Assembly: GCF_026213295.1 (NCBI RefSeq)
Contig: NC_079420.1
Location: 12,073,651 to 12,137,650, forward strand
Direction: 5' to 3'
DNA from: Gadus chalcogrammus
Lineage: Eukaryota; Chordata; Actinopteri; Gadiformes; Gadidae
DNA length: 64,000 bases
Under the pieces are notes generated by a model. That model was not told where the DNA came from. It made no database searches and saw only the letters and a program-made list of their open reading frames with translations. Each line of letters opens with the position of its first letter. The first letter of the stretch is position 1. The translations under genes were made by a program, and so were the position numbers. Below, one piece after another: positions 10,501 through 33,026 of this stretch.

Positions 10501-13427
10501 GACGCTTTTGGTTCCCATGAGAGATGGAATTTACTCTTGATGTTATTGTATGTGTGTGTCAGGATGTTAGATTAGATTAGATTAGAAATACTTTATTGAT
10601 CCCCGGGGGGAAACAAGAACATTCAGAATTGGTTGTGACCCAGTTTGTTCCTTCAAGGGCTATGAACAAAAGTCAACATGGTGTGGTAACGGCATACATC
10701 TAGCCTTCATTTTGATCTCATTTCACGCCTCTGAATCACAGATCATTTGAAGAAAGTGGGAGGGGCCAGGAGCTGACAGAGGAGACATCCAGATGGTGTG
10801 CTGCTAGCGATGAGCCAGACCCTAACCCAGAGTACACTGTGACCTTCTAGTAGCAAGGCCAGGGAAGACTATGGAATGAATTTAAACCATAATATATCAA
10901 ATAAAATAGTCAATAAAGGGAATAAATTGGAAAATAGAATCAAGTTATGCTAGTCTGTTTATCATGACATGTTATAGTGATATCATCGTCTATGAGGACA
11001 TCTTATAGTGTTGTTAATCTGTCTATGAGGACATCTTATAGTGATATCGTCTGTGAGGACATGGTGTAGTGATGTAAATCAGTTTATGAGAACATGGTAT
11101 AGTACTGTTAATCTGTTTATGAGGACATGTTATAGGGATAATATGGTTTATGAGGACATGCCATAGGGATGCTAGTCTGTTTATGAGGACATGTTATAGG
11201 GTTTTCATAGTTTACGAGGGCATGGTGTGTACCTGATGCTCTCGTTGAGCGTGTAGAGCTCGTTGGCCTGCAGCCCTCCTCCCTGGAACACCCTCATGAC
11301 AGCCGTCTGGACACTGAGGGATTGAGGGTCAAAGGCTGAGGGTTGAGCGGTGATACCTCGCAGTAACACAAGGATTTGTTCATATCTTGTTCATATTTAC
11401 GCTATAGGTGAATGTGCTCTCTGTCTTATTGGCTATTCTGGCTGTCAATCAATGTCAGATGGACTCAGGTTAATGTTTGGGTGAATTTGTCGCGGAGGGC
11501 ATAGATGTGTTGTGAACCCCTCTCTGGTGCAACACTGGCAAAGGCATCCAAAGTCTTTGGAGGGCATCTAGTTAGCCGTGTTGCATTTTGTTGTGGCAAC
11601 AATTGCAAGGCAGTCTCGACAAAGTACCTGTTTTTGGTCAACAGCGTCCTTTCTGTCACCAAAATATTTCCAACTGACATTGATGCTCTCTTTGGAACTA
11701 AATCCTCTTTTGCTGGCTCCTTTTGAAGTTTGGATGTCTGATCATAAACTGGTCAACATGATCAGTGATCGGTGGTTTGCACACAGACCGTACACCGACA
11801 CTTTTCTGTCCACTTGGCAGCTCTCTATGTTATGTATGTGTGTAGGAGCCAATTCCTTTGTTTTCATTTAGTTACCGTTTTCTGTGCGTGTCTGTGTGTG
11901 TGTGTGTGATATTAATTGATGACTAATTAATAGATTGGCGCCTGCTGTGTGTGTCCTACAGGAGGTCCTTCTCCTCAAGAGGAAAGGACCTGTGGCCTTG
12001 GGGGGGCTGGCTGGAAAAGCATACTGTTTTAGACCTTGCATAACTCCCATCTCATGTTATGATTTCAACAATCATTTTTACTTTGAATTTGTTTGAATAA
12101 GAATTAGAAGCGACTTATGAATAAATGAAGACACTTTATTTTTTAACCAAATCTTGAAATTCCTTTTTTGTGCAAGACATCAAGCGTCTATCATATAACC
12201 AATCAGCACAAGAGTGATCTACACCAGGAACAAGGACAGGAAATCATAGTCACTTTAAGTGTTAATTAAAGTGCATGTGTGTGTGCATTCATGCATGTGT
12301 GTGCCTTACGAAGCGAGAGATACCGAGTCACTCAGTATCTCTCGCTCTTCCTGTGCCAATAGTCTCATCCTGCCACTACTTCCTGTGCAGACAGGAAGTA
12401 GTAGGTTAAAGCTAAACAAGAGGCCTCCTCTCACTCTGCATCTCACGTCCTCATCCTGCCGACACATCCGTCCCCTAACCGTCAAGGCTGTGTTTGTGTG
12501 TGTGCATTCTAACTATGGGAGACTCCAGTGGGGAATGGAACCCCCACCCTGGCAGTGTTAGTGCCTTGCTCTACAAGTTGCACTTCAAGTCAATTAATAC
12601 AAATCAATCCAGAGCAGCGATTCTTAACGTTGCAGAGCCGTTCTCAGAGAGTTGAACTCTGCGCTCTGGGATCAGGATCTAGTGGTCATTCCTCCGTCTC
12701 CTGGGTTACGGTAATCTATGATAATCTACGCTAAACTCAGCTAATCTCAGCCTTGCTCTGCTACACAGCAGAAACCCTGAGGTGAACCCTGCTCTGGCAG
12801 AGACCACTCTGTACAGTCTAGGACCACGCCCCTCTAGGACCCCGCCCCTCTTTCCCAGAGACAGGACCCCGCCCCTCTTTACCAGAGACAGGACCCCGCC
12901 CCTCTAGGACCCTGCCCCTCTAGGACCACGTCCCTCTAGGACCACGTCCCTCTAGGACCACGCCCCTCTATACCAGATACAGGACCATGCCCCTCTAGGA
13001 CCCTGCCCCTCTAGGACCACGCCCCTCTAGGACCACACCCCTCTAGGACCCTGCCCCTCTAGGACCCTGCCCCTCTAGGACCACGCCCCTCTAGGACCAC
13101 GCCCCTCTATACCAGATACAGGACCACGCCCCTCTAGGACCCTGCCCCTCTAGGACCACGCCCCTCTAGGACCACGCCCCTCTATACCAGATACAGGACC
13201 CCGCCCCTCTAGGACCACGCCCCTCTATACCAGATACAGGACCACGCCCCTCTAGAGGGAGGGAACTGATGAAGGGGTTGGAGATGGAGGGGGTAGAGGT
13301 GGACTCACCTGTTCCACACGCTGGTGTTGGACAGCTGCAGAGCTGAGGATCCGTTCTGGAAGCGGGCCAGGTCCGAGAGCACCGGGGAGCTCATGAAGCG
13401 AGCCCTGGGCCTCCGCAGAGACCCCAT
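7599..13427 (-). CDS. prr5l: Proline-rich protein 5-like (Protor-2), mTORC2 subunit
   Basis: PRR5L binds Rictor in mTOR complex 2 in the cytosol. Eight coding exons run on the minus strand: 13309-13427, 11233-11313, 10201-10249, 9742-9799, 9440-9531, 8954-9091, 8173-8290 and 7599-7891. They total 948 nt (315 aa); every junction is GT-AG and phases agree. The start is placed at MGSLRRPRARFMSSPVLSDL because that matches the conserved human PRR5L internal start. The HbrB-like core follows: SVQTAVMRVFQGGGLQANEL, LLKTELGSFITDFLQ, NQLLTKGLERLLEKIQFYD, RFFTETLPTLQAIFYPVQ and GQELTIRQMCLLAFRDQVLL. The tail has LMEQEGEAYLERAGG and RRHTVANAHSDLQLL, which are diagnostic of PRR5L over PRR5. It is slightly shorter than human PRR5L (about 368 aa, remembered), mainly at the C-terminus. 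It is convergent with znf609 and divergent from commd9. Confidence 0.94.
8310..8900 (+). repeat. 24-bp minisatellite in prr5l intron
   Basis: About 24 copies of GAGACAGACAGGCAGACCAC plus GCTA fill most of the intron between exons 8173-8290 and 8954-9091. Confidence 0.95.
9250..9420 (+). repeat. Degenerate minisatellite in prr5l intron
   Basis: Repeated TATCAGGGTC(A/G)GGGT motifs occur between exons 8954-9091 and 9440-9531. Confidence 0.6.
9885..10205 (+). repeat. 26-27 bp minisatellite built on the prr5l donor at 10201
   Basis: About twelve units read, on the minus strand, CCTACAG|GTAAACACACTAAC. The first is the real exon end and donor (TTCCTACAG|GTAAG). The array runs from the junction into the intron. 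Confidence 0.85.
10563..10620 (+). mobile_element. LINE-like 3' tail remnant
   Basis: (ATTAG)n followed by AATACTTTATTGATCCCC is the type of 3' end and tail common in teleost non-LTR retrotransposons. No coding remnant is attached. Family assignment is from memory. Confidence 0.4.
10960..11220 (+). repeat. Degenerate ATGAGGACAT minisatellite in prr5l intron
   Basis: Seven or so units of roughly 40 bp contain GTTTATGAGGACATGTTATAG, upstream (minus sense: downstream) of the exon ending at 11233. Confidence 0.75.
11400..12300. other. Unassigned intronic stretch of prr5l
   Basis: No exon fits here. A minus-strand reading at 11465-11680 has ordinary-looking composition (71 codons), but no family was recognised; it could be a decayed mobile element. 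A short CA run lies near 11890. Confidence 0.3.
12528..12600 (-). mobile_element. tRNA-derived SINE head, remnant
   Basis: Read on the minus strand, the segment holds a D-arm-like TGTAGAGCAAGGC and, about 30 nt later, a B-box-like GGTTCCATTCCCC. This spacing is that of a tRNA-derived Pol III promoter. One mismatch in the B box suggests decay. Confidence 0.45.
12815..13258 (+). repeat. 16-bp GC-rich minisatellite beside prr5l first coding exon
   Basis: More than 25 units of AGGACCACGCCCCTCT (CCG/CTG variants), some broken by TATACCAGATAC, lie about 50 bp inside the intron after the exon 13309-13427. Confidence 0.95.
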
Positions 13428-13679
13428 GGTCACCGATCTGCTGTGAGACAGGGCCTTAGGAGACACACCTGAGGACACAGGGCCTTAGTTAAACACCTAA
13501 GGATGCAAAATAAAGGGGGGCCTTTAACCTCCGTCGAGGTTACAAGAGAGCTGATCTGATACTTTTGTGACGCAACCAGGCTGCTTGCCACTGATTGTGA
13601 CGCCACAGGACGAATAATAATGAGTGCAACATCCTGACACCCGACACCCGCATCTTTAGATACTATCATCAGCGTTCAG

Positions 13680-13970
13680 TCAACAATAGTGAATGATTAT
13701 TGAACATGGCAGGATCAGCTGGCGAGACCACGCAGTGGACCGTGACAGGGGGGGGAGGCGCTCCTGTGCGTAACCCTGTCCGTTTATGTGTCATGTGGTC
13801 GCCAATGTGTCACAGTTTTGCGCATGCGTGCTATGACGACCCGCCTACGATGAAGCGGTACATTCTAGATTGAAACACGACGTGCCTGGAACTAAACCAA
13901 GTCGTGCCGCGCGAAGTCGTGGTGAGTTGAGCCGGTACTGTCGTGGTAAAGGGGCATAACAGTCTTTGTT
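13680..13970. mobile_element. Possible miniature transposon with an NRF1-like motif
   Basis: GC-rich unique sequence upstream of the prr5l start contains TTGCGCATGCGTGC near 13828 and repeated AAGTCGTG motifs in alternating orientation. The composition recalls palindromic fish miniature elements, but no clear ends or target-site duplication were found. Confidence 0.25.
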
Positions 13971-14175
13971 ATTCTTGCAAATTGTGTTGATTATTGAGCA
14001 GATGAAGAGAGGTGTGGATGTGTCCCCAGATGATGGTCAGAGAGAGTGACGGTAGAATGAGGCTCAGCACTGAGCACTCACAGGGAGCGCGGTGACCTTC
14101 ACTCAGAAGAAGCTTCCGTTTCAACCCTGGTTTCCTCTCTCTCTCTGACTGTCGGGTTTCCTGTCTCTCTGTCAC

Positions 14176-14298
<123 letters not shown>

Positions 14299-14439
14299 AG
14301 CATGCAACTAGAGTGTGTAACATCCAAAATCCAATCATCCCAACATATTTGTGATAAATGGAATTTGCCCTGACTGTCAACCAACCAGGCCAGTACGGCA
14401 GCCGGTGAGGACCAAACCAAAGGGTGAAGACTGGTGGTG

Positions 14440-14760
14440 GACTTCAGAGGAGGTCTGGGCCTCAGAGGAGGAGGTCTGGTCCTCAGAGGAGATCTGGTGG
14501 TCCTGAGTGGAGGAGGTCTGGTCCTCAGAGGAGGTCTAGAGGTCTTCAGAGGAGGTCTGGAGGTCCTCAGAGGAGGTCTGGAGGTCCTCAGAGGAGGTCT
14601 GGAGGTCCTTAGAGGAGGTCTGGAGGTCTGGGGGTCCTCAGAGGAGGTCTGATCCTCAGAGGAGGTCTGGAGGTCCTTAGAGGAGGTCTGGTCCTCAGAG
14701 GAGGTCTGGAGGTCTGGGGGTCCTGAGTGGAGGAGGTCTGGAGGTCCTGAGTAGAGGTGG
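14440..14760 (+). repeat. 21-bp minisatellite between prr5l and commd9
   Basis: About 14 units of the type AGGAGGTCTGGAGGTCCTCAG, with unit-length variants. Confidence 0.9.
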
Positions 14761-14999
14761 TGTGGTGGGTTTCTTGGACAGCAGTCTGCGGTTCGCTCCG
14801 GTTGGTTTGAATGGTTTCAGGGCGTAAAGTTTAAACGTGTATTCCTCTTGGTTTACTGAGTTGTTTACTCAGGTATGATGTATATTCTGATGCCTGATAT
14901 ATATAAAGTAACAGTTACAGCAGTTAAGTTGTGAAGGCCCATGCAAGTGAACGGAGCGTTCCACAGCATTGAGAAGAGCCGTCTAATAAAAAAAAAAAC

Positions 15000-15064
15000 A
15001 TTTATATCTATATTATATATAATATATATATAATATATATATATAAATGTTTTTTTTTTTTATT

Positions 15065-15130
<66 letters not shown>

Positions 15131-15131
15131 C
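15000..15131 (+). repeat. (AT)n then (GT)n compound microsatellite
   Basis: Imperfect TATATA blocks and a T run precede about 25 AT units (15067-15114), which change abruptly to eight GT units. Confidence 0.95.
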
Positions 15132-15442
15132 ATCTGAATGAAGCTTGGCTCAGGGCTGGTTCCTTCATCCGGTTTATTACTTAATTCGTTACTTTGTGTT
15201 GTGAGGTTCGGCATTCTCACGTGCAGCGATTCAACCCCTTAATACACTCCCGCGTGTGTGTGTGCGCGCGTGCGTGCGTTTGCGTGCAGTAGGTTGCGCG
15301 TGAGATGAAGACTGACTTCATGTGATGTTTGGTTATCGTGTTTAATCAGAAACATGTGCAGCAGATGATCTGTCGGAACCTCTCTGTGGATCAAAGTGGA
15401 CTTTTAACGGATAAAGCTCCGTTAAGCGAGCGTTCCACTCAC

Positions 15443-15530
15443 CTCCGCGACGTCTTCACCTCAACGTCCTCCCGGACAGGCCGTAAAGAAGAAGGTCCGT
15501 TTATTATCCAGCCAATTGGTCTCTGAAGCC
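15443..15530 (-). other. prr5l: Candidate non-coding first exon of prr5l
   Basis: On the minus strand GTCGCGGAG|GTGAGTGG at 15443 is a near-consensus splice donor in a CpG-containing segment, with no open reading frame of note. A leader exon here would place the prr5l start about 600 bp from commd9. The 5' limit is not visible; this is inference. Confidence 0.3.
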
Positions 15531-15649
15531 ATGGCCTCTGGCCCGCTTCAAAGATTTTACTAAGTAACTCTGTTTCAAACTACAGCCTCCGGCCTCAGAC
15601 CCTAACTTCAGCTCTTCAGATCACCTGAGAGTCAGCGGAGCTCCTCCGA

Positions 15650-15895
15650 ACAGATCATCTTCAGGAGCAACAGGCTGCCTGTCATCTGCAGGCCCCGCCC
15701 CCTCCTGCTGTGACAGGCAGCCTGTCAACTGCTGCAGGCCCCGCCCCAAACCGCTGTGACAGGCGGCCTGTCATCTATAGGCCCCGCCCCTCCCACTGTG
15801 ACAGGCCCCGCCCCCTCCATCTGTGACAGCCTGCCTGTCATCTGTAGGCCCCGCCCCTCCCACTGTGACAGGCCCCGCCTCCTCCCGCTGTGACA
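15650..15895 (+). repeat. Degenerate CTGTGACAGGC repeat
   Basis: About eight copies of GGCCCCGCCCC(T)CC..CTGTGACAGGC lie between prr5l and commd9. GC boxes recur in every unit. Confidence 0.75.
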
Positions 15896-16111
15896 CGAAA
15901 CATTGGTTGATATTGTTATTTGAACGTTCAACTCTATTTGCCGTATAATAATAATAAAAATGGCCATGTCCCAATTAAAAAGATTAACTGACAATACAAA
16001 CGGTCAATAAAGTGATTAAAGATCAACAATTAGGAAACGAAGAATATAATTGATTCAATTCACTATTCACTACATTATTATCAATGTGTTATTTAAAAAC
16101 TGCGATCTACT

Positions 16112-16167
16112 GTCACGTGACCGTAATCTGCCTCACGTGACCAGTCCTCTTGACGTCACGTGGCAAT

Positions 16168-16178
<11 letters not shown>
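16112..16178 (+). promoter_or_regulatory. commd9: commd9 core promoter: three TCACGTG E-boxes, CRE, YY1/TISU at the ATG
   Basis: GTCACGTGAC (16112-16121) is a perfect palindrome identical to the CLEAR/M-box consensus. TCACGTGACC (16133-16142) and TCACGTGG (16156-16163) repeat the core. TGACGTCA (16151-16158) is a full CRE overlapping the third E-box. AATATGGCGGC spans the start codon and fits the YY1 consensus and all but one base of TISU, implying a very short 5' UTR. Confidence 0.65.
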
Positions 16179-17722
<1,544 letters not shown>

Positions 17723-17725
17723 CAC

Positions 17726-17930
17726 AACTCTGGTGTCAACACGACATGTAACACAACGCTGGTGTCAACACAACTCTGGTGTCAAACACATGTACCACAA
17801 CTCTGGTGTCAACACGCAACTCTGGTGTTAACACAACTCTGGCGTCACCACAACAAGTAACAACTCTGCTGTCAACACAACTCTGGTGGAACACAACTCT
17901 GGTGTCAACACATGTACCACAACAGTTAAC
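17726..17930 (+). repeat. 17-bp minisatellite in commd9 3' UTR
   Basis: About ten units of AACACAACTCTGGTGTC, with inserted variants containing ATGTACCAC, begin just after the stop codon. Confidence 0.9.
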
Positions 17931-18075
17931 GGTTGTACATTATACATCTATAACTGTTCTATATTATATATACCTATGTCTGTACCTGTTCTATGATATC
18001 TATCTCCGTCTTTGTTAGAATTTCCATAGTAACAAGATATTTGTGGAGCTGGTTTTTGTTCATTGTCACATTTCT

Positions 18076-18081
18076 AATAAA
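18076..18081 (+). other. commd9 polyadenylation signal (AATAAA)
   Basis: AATAAA lies 354 bp after the commd9 stop, past the minisatellite, in AT-rich sequence. Confidence 0.65.
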
Positions 18082-18352
18082 GCGTAACTTTACATTTTGT
18101 TTTTGTAAATCTTTCAGAATTAAAGCATGAATAAAGTAAGTAAAAATATGAACAGTTCTCCCGTTCCTCTGGGTAGTGACGAGAGGTGATGACATCACTG
18201 TGTTCACTGGTGATGACATCACTTTGTTCACTGGGGATGACGTCACTGTTGCAGCATTCAAAACGGTCAGTTTCCAGGAGGTTCGGACCTTAAGCTTGGA
18301 GGAAAGTGCTTTGAACACTCTGTTGGGTCTGAGTTTTCGCTGTGCGGAATAA

Positions 18353-18442
18353 AGGCCCAATCCCATTTCTACCCCGTTCCCCTTCCCCCTTCAAAACAAG
18401 GGGTAGGGGGAAGGGGTAAGGGGTAGAAATAGGATTGGGCCT
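18353..18442. mobile_element. Short hairpin element (MITE-like)
   Basis: Imperfect inverted arms of about 40 bp begin AGGCCCAATCCCATTTCTAC and end with the reverse complement (GTAGAAATAGGATTGGGCCT). A short AAAACA loop lies between. Dispersed fish hairpins of this kind are remembered; no clear target duplication was seen. Confidence 0.6.
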
Positions 18443-18929
18443 AAAGCTAGCCGAATCCTCCGAGGTCACGTCACAACAATGGCTGCCCATTTTATTGATA
18501 GACTAAAGTGAACTTGCAGCATGCACTAAGAGGCAAACTTAACACCCATTCCAACATTTGCATTACAATAAATTATAGCTTACAATTATAAATCATCGGA
18601 TAAATTCTTGCTCATGTTCAACCGTCGCAAGCAGTTCCAATAACTGAATCATCAGATTCAGCAAAGAAGCGCAAAAAGGTCCTGGCGGGCATCCATACTT
18701 GTTATGAGGTCTAGTCTCCAGAAGGATCTGTTTTCCGGTTTTATGTCATAGCCTTACGAACTTCTAAGAAGCGTAAGCTGAACACACGGAAGAGCTTCCG
18801 AACTACCGAGCTGTTTTGAAGGCGGCATGTTTTCACTGGTGATGACATCACGTGTTCACTGACCATGAATAACTAGTTCTGGCCTCTCTGCCCGACAACA
18901 CAAGAAAATCACACCTCAATTGTTAATAC
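18443..18929. other. Spacer between convergent commd9 and fcsk
   Basis: AT-rich unique sequence with no coding signal. The motif GGTGATGACATCACT recurs at 18186-18245 and near 18838. Confidence 0.5.
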
Positions 18930-18935
18930 TTTAAT
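18930..18935 (-). other. Probable fcsk polyadenylation signal (ATTAAA)
   Basis: ATTAAA on the minus strand, 30 bp past the fcsk stop codon. It implies a very short 3' UTR. Confidence 0.5.
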
Positions 18936-18964
18936 GTTTAACCATTACAGAAAAGGGGTGTGTC

Positions 18965-29019
<10,055 letters not shown>

Positions 29020-29319
29020 CGTCTCTGAGATCCTCAGTCTGAAACCACAAGGACCTCTGACGGGCTGGAGGGAGAAGGGATAGAAGTACATATTAAAGGA
29101 CTATAAGTACATATTAAGGACCTATAAGAACATATTAAGGGACCACAACTAAGTATTAAGGGACCCTGTACATCCTAGAAGGGTCAAAGACAGGCTCAGG
29201 TTAAAATCTATCAAGATGAAGGAATCTGATCAGGTTGGTTTGGTCCAACAATTCTCTGAAGTCTCGTGGTCAGGAGATCTCCTTACAACCTCCTGAGTCT
29301 TCTAGAGATCACTAACCTC

Positions 29320-29667
29320 TCTGCTTCCAGAGATCACTAACCTCCCTTCTTCTAGAGCATTCTAACCTCTCTTCCAGAGATCACTAACCTCTCTTCTTCC
29401 AGAGATAACTAACCTCTCTTCTTCCAGAGATAACTAACCTCTCTTAGAGAACACTAACCTCTATTAGGGAACACTCAGCTCTATTAGGGAATACTCAGCT
29501 CTCTTAGAGAACACTAACCTCTCCTAGAGAACACCAATCTCTCTTAGAACTCTAACCTCTCTTCCAGAGATAACTATCCTCTCCTAGAGAACACTAACCT
29601 CTCTTAGAGAACACTAACCCCTCCTAGAGATCCCTAACCTCTCTTAGAGAACAGCAACAGTAATCTC
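29320..29667 (+). repeat. AGAGAACACTAACCTCTCTT minisatellite, part 1
   Basis: Roughly 20-bp units, many with AGAGATCACTAACC variants, lie upstream (minus sense) of the fcsk start. The same array continues at 30295, on the far side of an inserted pclaf copy. Confidence 0.85.
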
Positions 29668-30287
29668 CGCCAACCGCTGCCGCTGGGAACACAAGGGATC
29701 CAATCACATGCCAGCACACTTATTAAGATCAGTTTCTGTCCATCGCCACAGAGGGGAGACTCAGGCCGGTCTAAACAGGGTTTAACTCTCAGGCCGGTCT
29801 AAACAGGGTTCAACTCATTAAACTGTCTAAAGGGGTGCTGTATCACTAGGGTGCTGTACAGGGTAGGAAGGACCTGGACTGGTAAAGGGTTCTTCATGTA
29901 GCAGGGGGCGCTGCTATTGGCTGGGCATGCTGTCTAACTTGTTTCTACCGCCCCAGGTCCCGACCCCTGCCGGAGGAGGAGGATGAATGAAGCTGTCTGC
30001 GCGGTTCTTCCTGTTTCACTACCTTCTTGAACTGCTGTCTTTTTAATGTACATCTGTTAATAGTTTACTGCTTCATTTTGTATAGCGCTCAATAAACACC
30101 ATGTTTTGGATTCAGGCCCCCGGAGCGAAACACAGGGAACCATAACACTGTCTCACTAAGTATACTATTGAATGAATAGAACTATCCACTACCTACTATT
30201 GAATGACCAATAGAACCTTCTCTACTAGTATATGACTAGAACCATCTATCTAGAATTTTAAACAGACATTGCACCGGGAGAAGATGT
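29668..30287 (+). pseudogene. Inverted partial copy of pclaf (end of intron 3, exon 4 and 3' flank)
   Basis: This segment is the near-identical reverse complement of 31201-31822. It includes an acceptor-like CCCCAG, the terminal coding stretch ending GAGGATGAATGA (stop near 29987), the 3' UTR and AATAAA at 30091. The copy stops at the exon 3 donor and has no upstream exons or known promoter, so it cannot encode PCLAF. Differences from the functional arm are few: CCCCAG versus CCCAAG at the acceptor, AATAGTTTA versus AATAAATTA, and a small block after the poly(A) signal. Confidence 0.9.
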
Positions 30288-31200
30288 GTCCTAACCCTAA
30301 CCTCTCTTCTTTTAGAGAACTATAACCTCTCTTCCAGAGATAACTATCCTCTCCTAGAGAACACTAACCTCTCTTAGAGAACACTAACCTCTCTTAGAGA
30401 ACAGTAACAGTAATCTCTCTTAGAGAACACTACCCCCTCCTAGAGATCACTAACCTCTCTTAGAGAACAGTAACAGTAATCTCTCTTAGAGAACACTACC
30501 CCCTCCTAGAGATCACTAACCTCTTAGAGAACAGTAACAGTAATCTCTTAGAGAACACTCACTTTAGAGAATACTAATCTCTCAGAGAATACGAACCTTC
30601 GCTCTCTCAAGCTCTCACCAATCTTTTCCGTCAACAACTCAAATCTCGCGAGACTTGACATTGCTCGAGACTTGATTTACCTAATTAAGTACTATTTTAA
30701 TAATTCATTATTTTTAAGAGGATAACGGTAAATGTATTTAAGATCGCAAGTATATGAACGTTAGATATGTTGACTCGATCGGTCCGTTATCCAACTACAC
30801 ACATTCGCGTTAGTTTTAATTCATTGCATACAAATTTTGATAATCCCGATTTCTTTGGGAACATTTTATAGTTCTGAATCTATAGACCAGACTTCACAAC
30901 CCAAAATAATAGATGCAACTACCTTTGCATGTCATTTGTAACGGGTAAGGGAAAGCCATTCATGGATACCTGTAATACTACCGTCCATTCAGGAGTGGAG
31001 TCATGTTCATGTCCGTGCTATTCAAACTAACGTGCTACTCAAACTAACACGCCCCTGGCCACTAAAGGAAACGACCCCTCAGTTTAACAGATTTAATGTG
31101 GACTTCATCCAGGTAAGATGTTTAAGGGTCACCCACTCTTTATATTTTTTGGTGTTAAACAATGCAGCCATTTTAATATTTTATACAACTGTGAACAGAA
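30288..31200. promoter_or_regulatory. Spacer between the inverted pclaf arms; candidate fcsk promoter
   Basis: No coding signal. TCTCGCGAGA (30644-30653) is the palindromic core-promoter element found at many vertebrate housekeeping promoters. It is the only such motif upstream of fcsk, so fcsk transcription may start here; inference. Confidence 0.35.
30295..30600 (+). repeat. AGAGAACACTAACCTCTCTT minisatellite, part 2
   Basis: Resumption of the array interrupted by the inverted pclaf copy. About 110 bp here (from about 30318) nearly repeats 29546-29660. Confidence 0.85.
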
Positions 31201-31822
31201 ACATCTTCTCCTGGTGCAATGTCTGTTTAAAATTCTAGATGGTTCTAGTCATATACTAGTAGAGAAGGTTCTATTGGTCATTCAATAGTAGGTAGTGGAT
31301 AGTTTGATTCATTTAATAGTATACAGTGTTATGGTTCCCTGTGTTTCGCTCCAGACAACATGACACATGAATCCAAAACATGGTGTTTATTGAGCGCTAT
31401 ACAAAATGAAGCAGTAATTTATTTACAGATGTACATTAAAAAGACAGCAGTTCAAGAAGGTAGTGAAACAGGAAGAACCGCGCAGACAGCTTCATTCATC
31501 CTCCTCCTCCGGCAGGGGTCGGGACCTTGGGCGGTAGAAACAAGTTAGACAGCATGCCCAGCCAATAGCAGCGCCCCCTGCTACATGAAGAACCCTTTAC
31601 CAGTTCAGGTCCTTCCTACCCTGTACAGCACCCTAGTGATACAGCACCCCTTTAGACAGTTTAATGAGTTGAACCCTGTTTAGACCGGCCTGAGAGTTAA
31701 ACCCTGTTTAGACCGGCCTGAGTCTCCCCTCTGTGGCGATGGACAGAAACTGATCTTAATAAGTGTGCTGGCATGTGATTGGATCCCTTGTGTTCCCAGC
31801 GGCAGTGGTGGGCGGACTCTGA
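31201..31822 (-). repeat. Functional arm of the pclaf inverted duplication
   Basis: Reverse-complement partner of 29668-30287. It holds pclaf intron 3, exon 4 and the 3' flank. Confidence 0.9.
31386..31391 (-). other. pclaf polyadenylation signal (AATAAA)
   Basis: AATAAA on the minus strand, about 100 bp past the pclaf stop codon. Confidence 0.75.
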
Positions 31823-32956
31823 CCTCCTGCTGGCCTTGGAGGTGCCGCTGCCACCCGCCTCCCCCTCCTCCACCAGGGGGAGCTGGTTCTCCTTCTCGGG
31901 GACCCGCCCCGGCCCCCCGAAGAAGTCCCCGATGCCCTTCTGCCAGTCCGGGGTCGGCCTCGGGCACACAGGGTTACCCCCCGCATACTTCCCCTTAGCT
32001 GGAGACACAACCAGGGTTAACCAGGTTAACTAGAGCTCACCACAGATTAACCAGGTTCACCATGAGTTAACCTGGTTAGCAGTACAACAGAAAACAATTT
32101 AAATCCAGATGAGAACATTAATACGTGGATTTATAGCCAGATTAAAAAAAAATGCAACATTGATAACAAATGGATAGAAAGCAGTTGGTCAGTTATTCTC
32201 CACTTCCGCCTCTCACCGGGGGTACCGGGAGCACAGCTGCTGCTGCCGCCGCTGCCGTTGTTACCGGAAGTGGACGAGCCCAGAGACTTCCGAGGCGCCG
32301 TGGCTGCGACGGCTGAACAAAACACAACAAACACATGAATCCAGAGGAATGTAGACACGACTGACGTGAATGAACACATGACTAACGAGAATAAACACAT
32401 GACTGACGTGAATAAACACACGACTGACGTGAATGAAGCCTGTAACGTGACCGCTCGCGCTAGTTAACGTTCCTCGGAGCTCTGGCGCCTAAAACTGGCG
32501 CCAGTTTCTCATCAAGATAAATCGATAAAGCGCTCAAGCCCCCCTTCATAACCAACAGAACTATTAACCTTTATAAACGTACATATATACATACACACAG
32601 AGTACATATTGATGCATGAAAACAGAACCCGGGGGGAGGTTGTGGGACCCGGGTTGGCGGGAGACGATCCCCGCTAACAGAACTACGTCAATAAACGTAA
32701 AGTTTCATCCCAACATTCACATGCAATTCTGATTGGTATTGAACTAAATCAAGTCATTACATAGGAATAGTAATTATATATATACACAAATATATATACA
32801 CACACACACACACATCTACCATTCTATATTTTATTCATATGAAGCCATATGCTCGTAATCCAGCCCACGACCGGACCCTGAAGCAACCCGGGATCCGGGG
32901 CCTCCGTTACCTTTTCTGTAGCTGCCCGGGACGCTGTCCGCTTTCGTCCGGACCAT
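31492..32956 (-). CDS. pclaf: PCNA clamp-associated factor (PAF15/KIAA0101)
   Basis: PCLAF is a small disordered nuclear protein that binds PCNA through a PIP box and regulates translesion synthesis and replication. Four coding exons are 32911-32956, 32217-32312, 31824-31998 and 31492-31525. They total 351 nt (116 aa; human 111, remembered); all junctions are GT-AG and in phase. The N-terminus MVRTKADSVPGSYRK keeps K15, and APRK keeps K24, the two mono-ubiquitination sites known in human. KYAGGNPVCPRPTPDWQKGI and GDFF form the conserved core, with the PIP box Q-K-G-I-G-D-F-F. EKEN is a KEN degron. The C-terminus is SRRSRPLPEEEDE. Exon 4 lies inside the inverted duplication, and fcsk lies downstream in the same orientation. 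Confidence 0.95.
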
Positions 32957-33026
32957 TATTATGGTTATTTTCTCAAAAAAGGCGAAGGGTTCGGAGCTCT
33001 GCGAAACTGCGGCTCTAAGCTATACT

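Noticed and set aside
12259..12561. 100-codon plus-strand frame in prr5l intron
   Set aside because: Contains GT-rich stretches and a tRNA-like fragment in antisense; no domain recognised.
29668..30287. Second functional pclaf gene or retrocopy
   Set aside because: Contains only the last exon plus intron sequence, with no poly(A) tail and no upstream exons.
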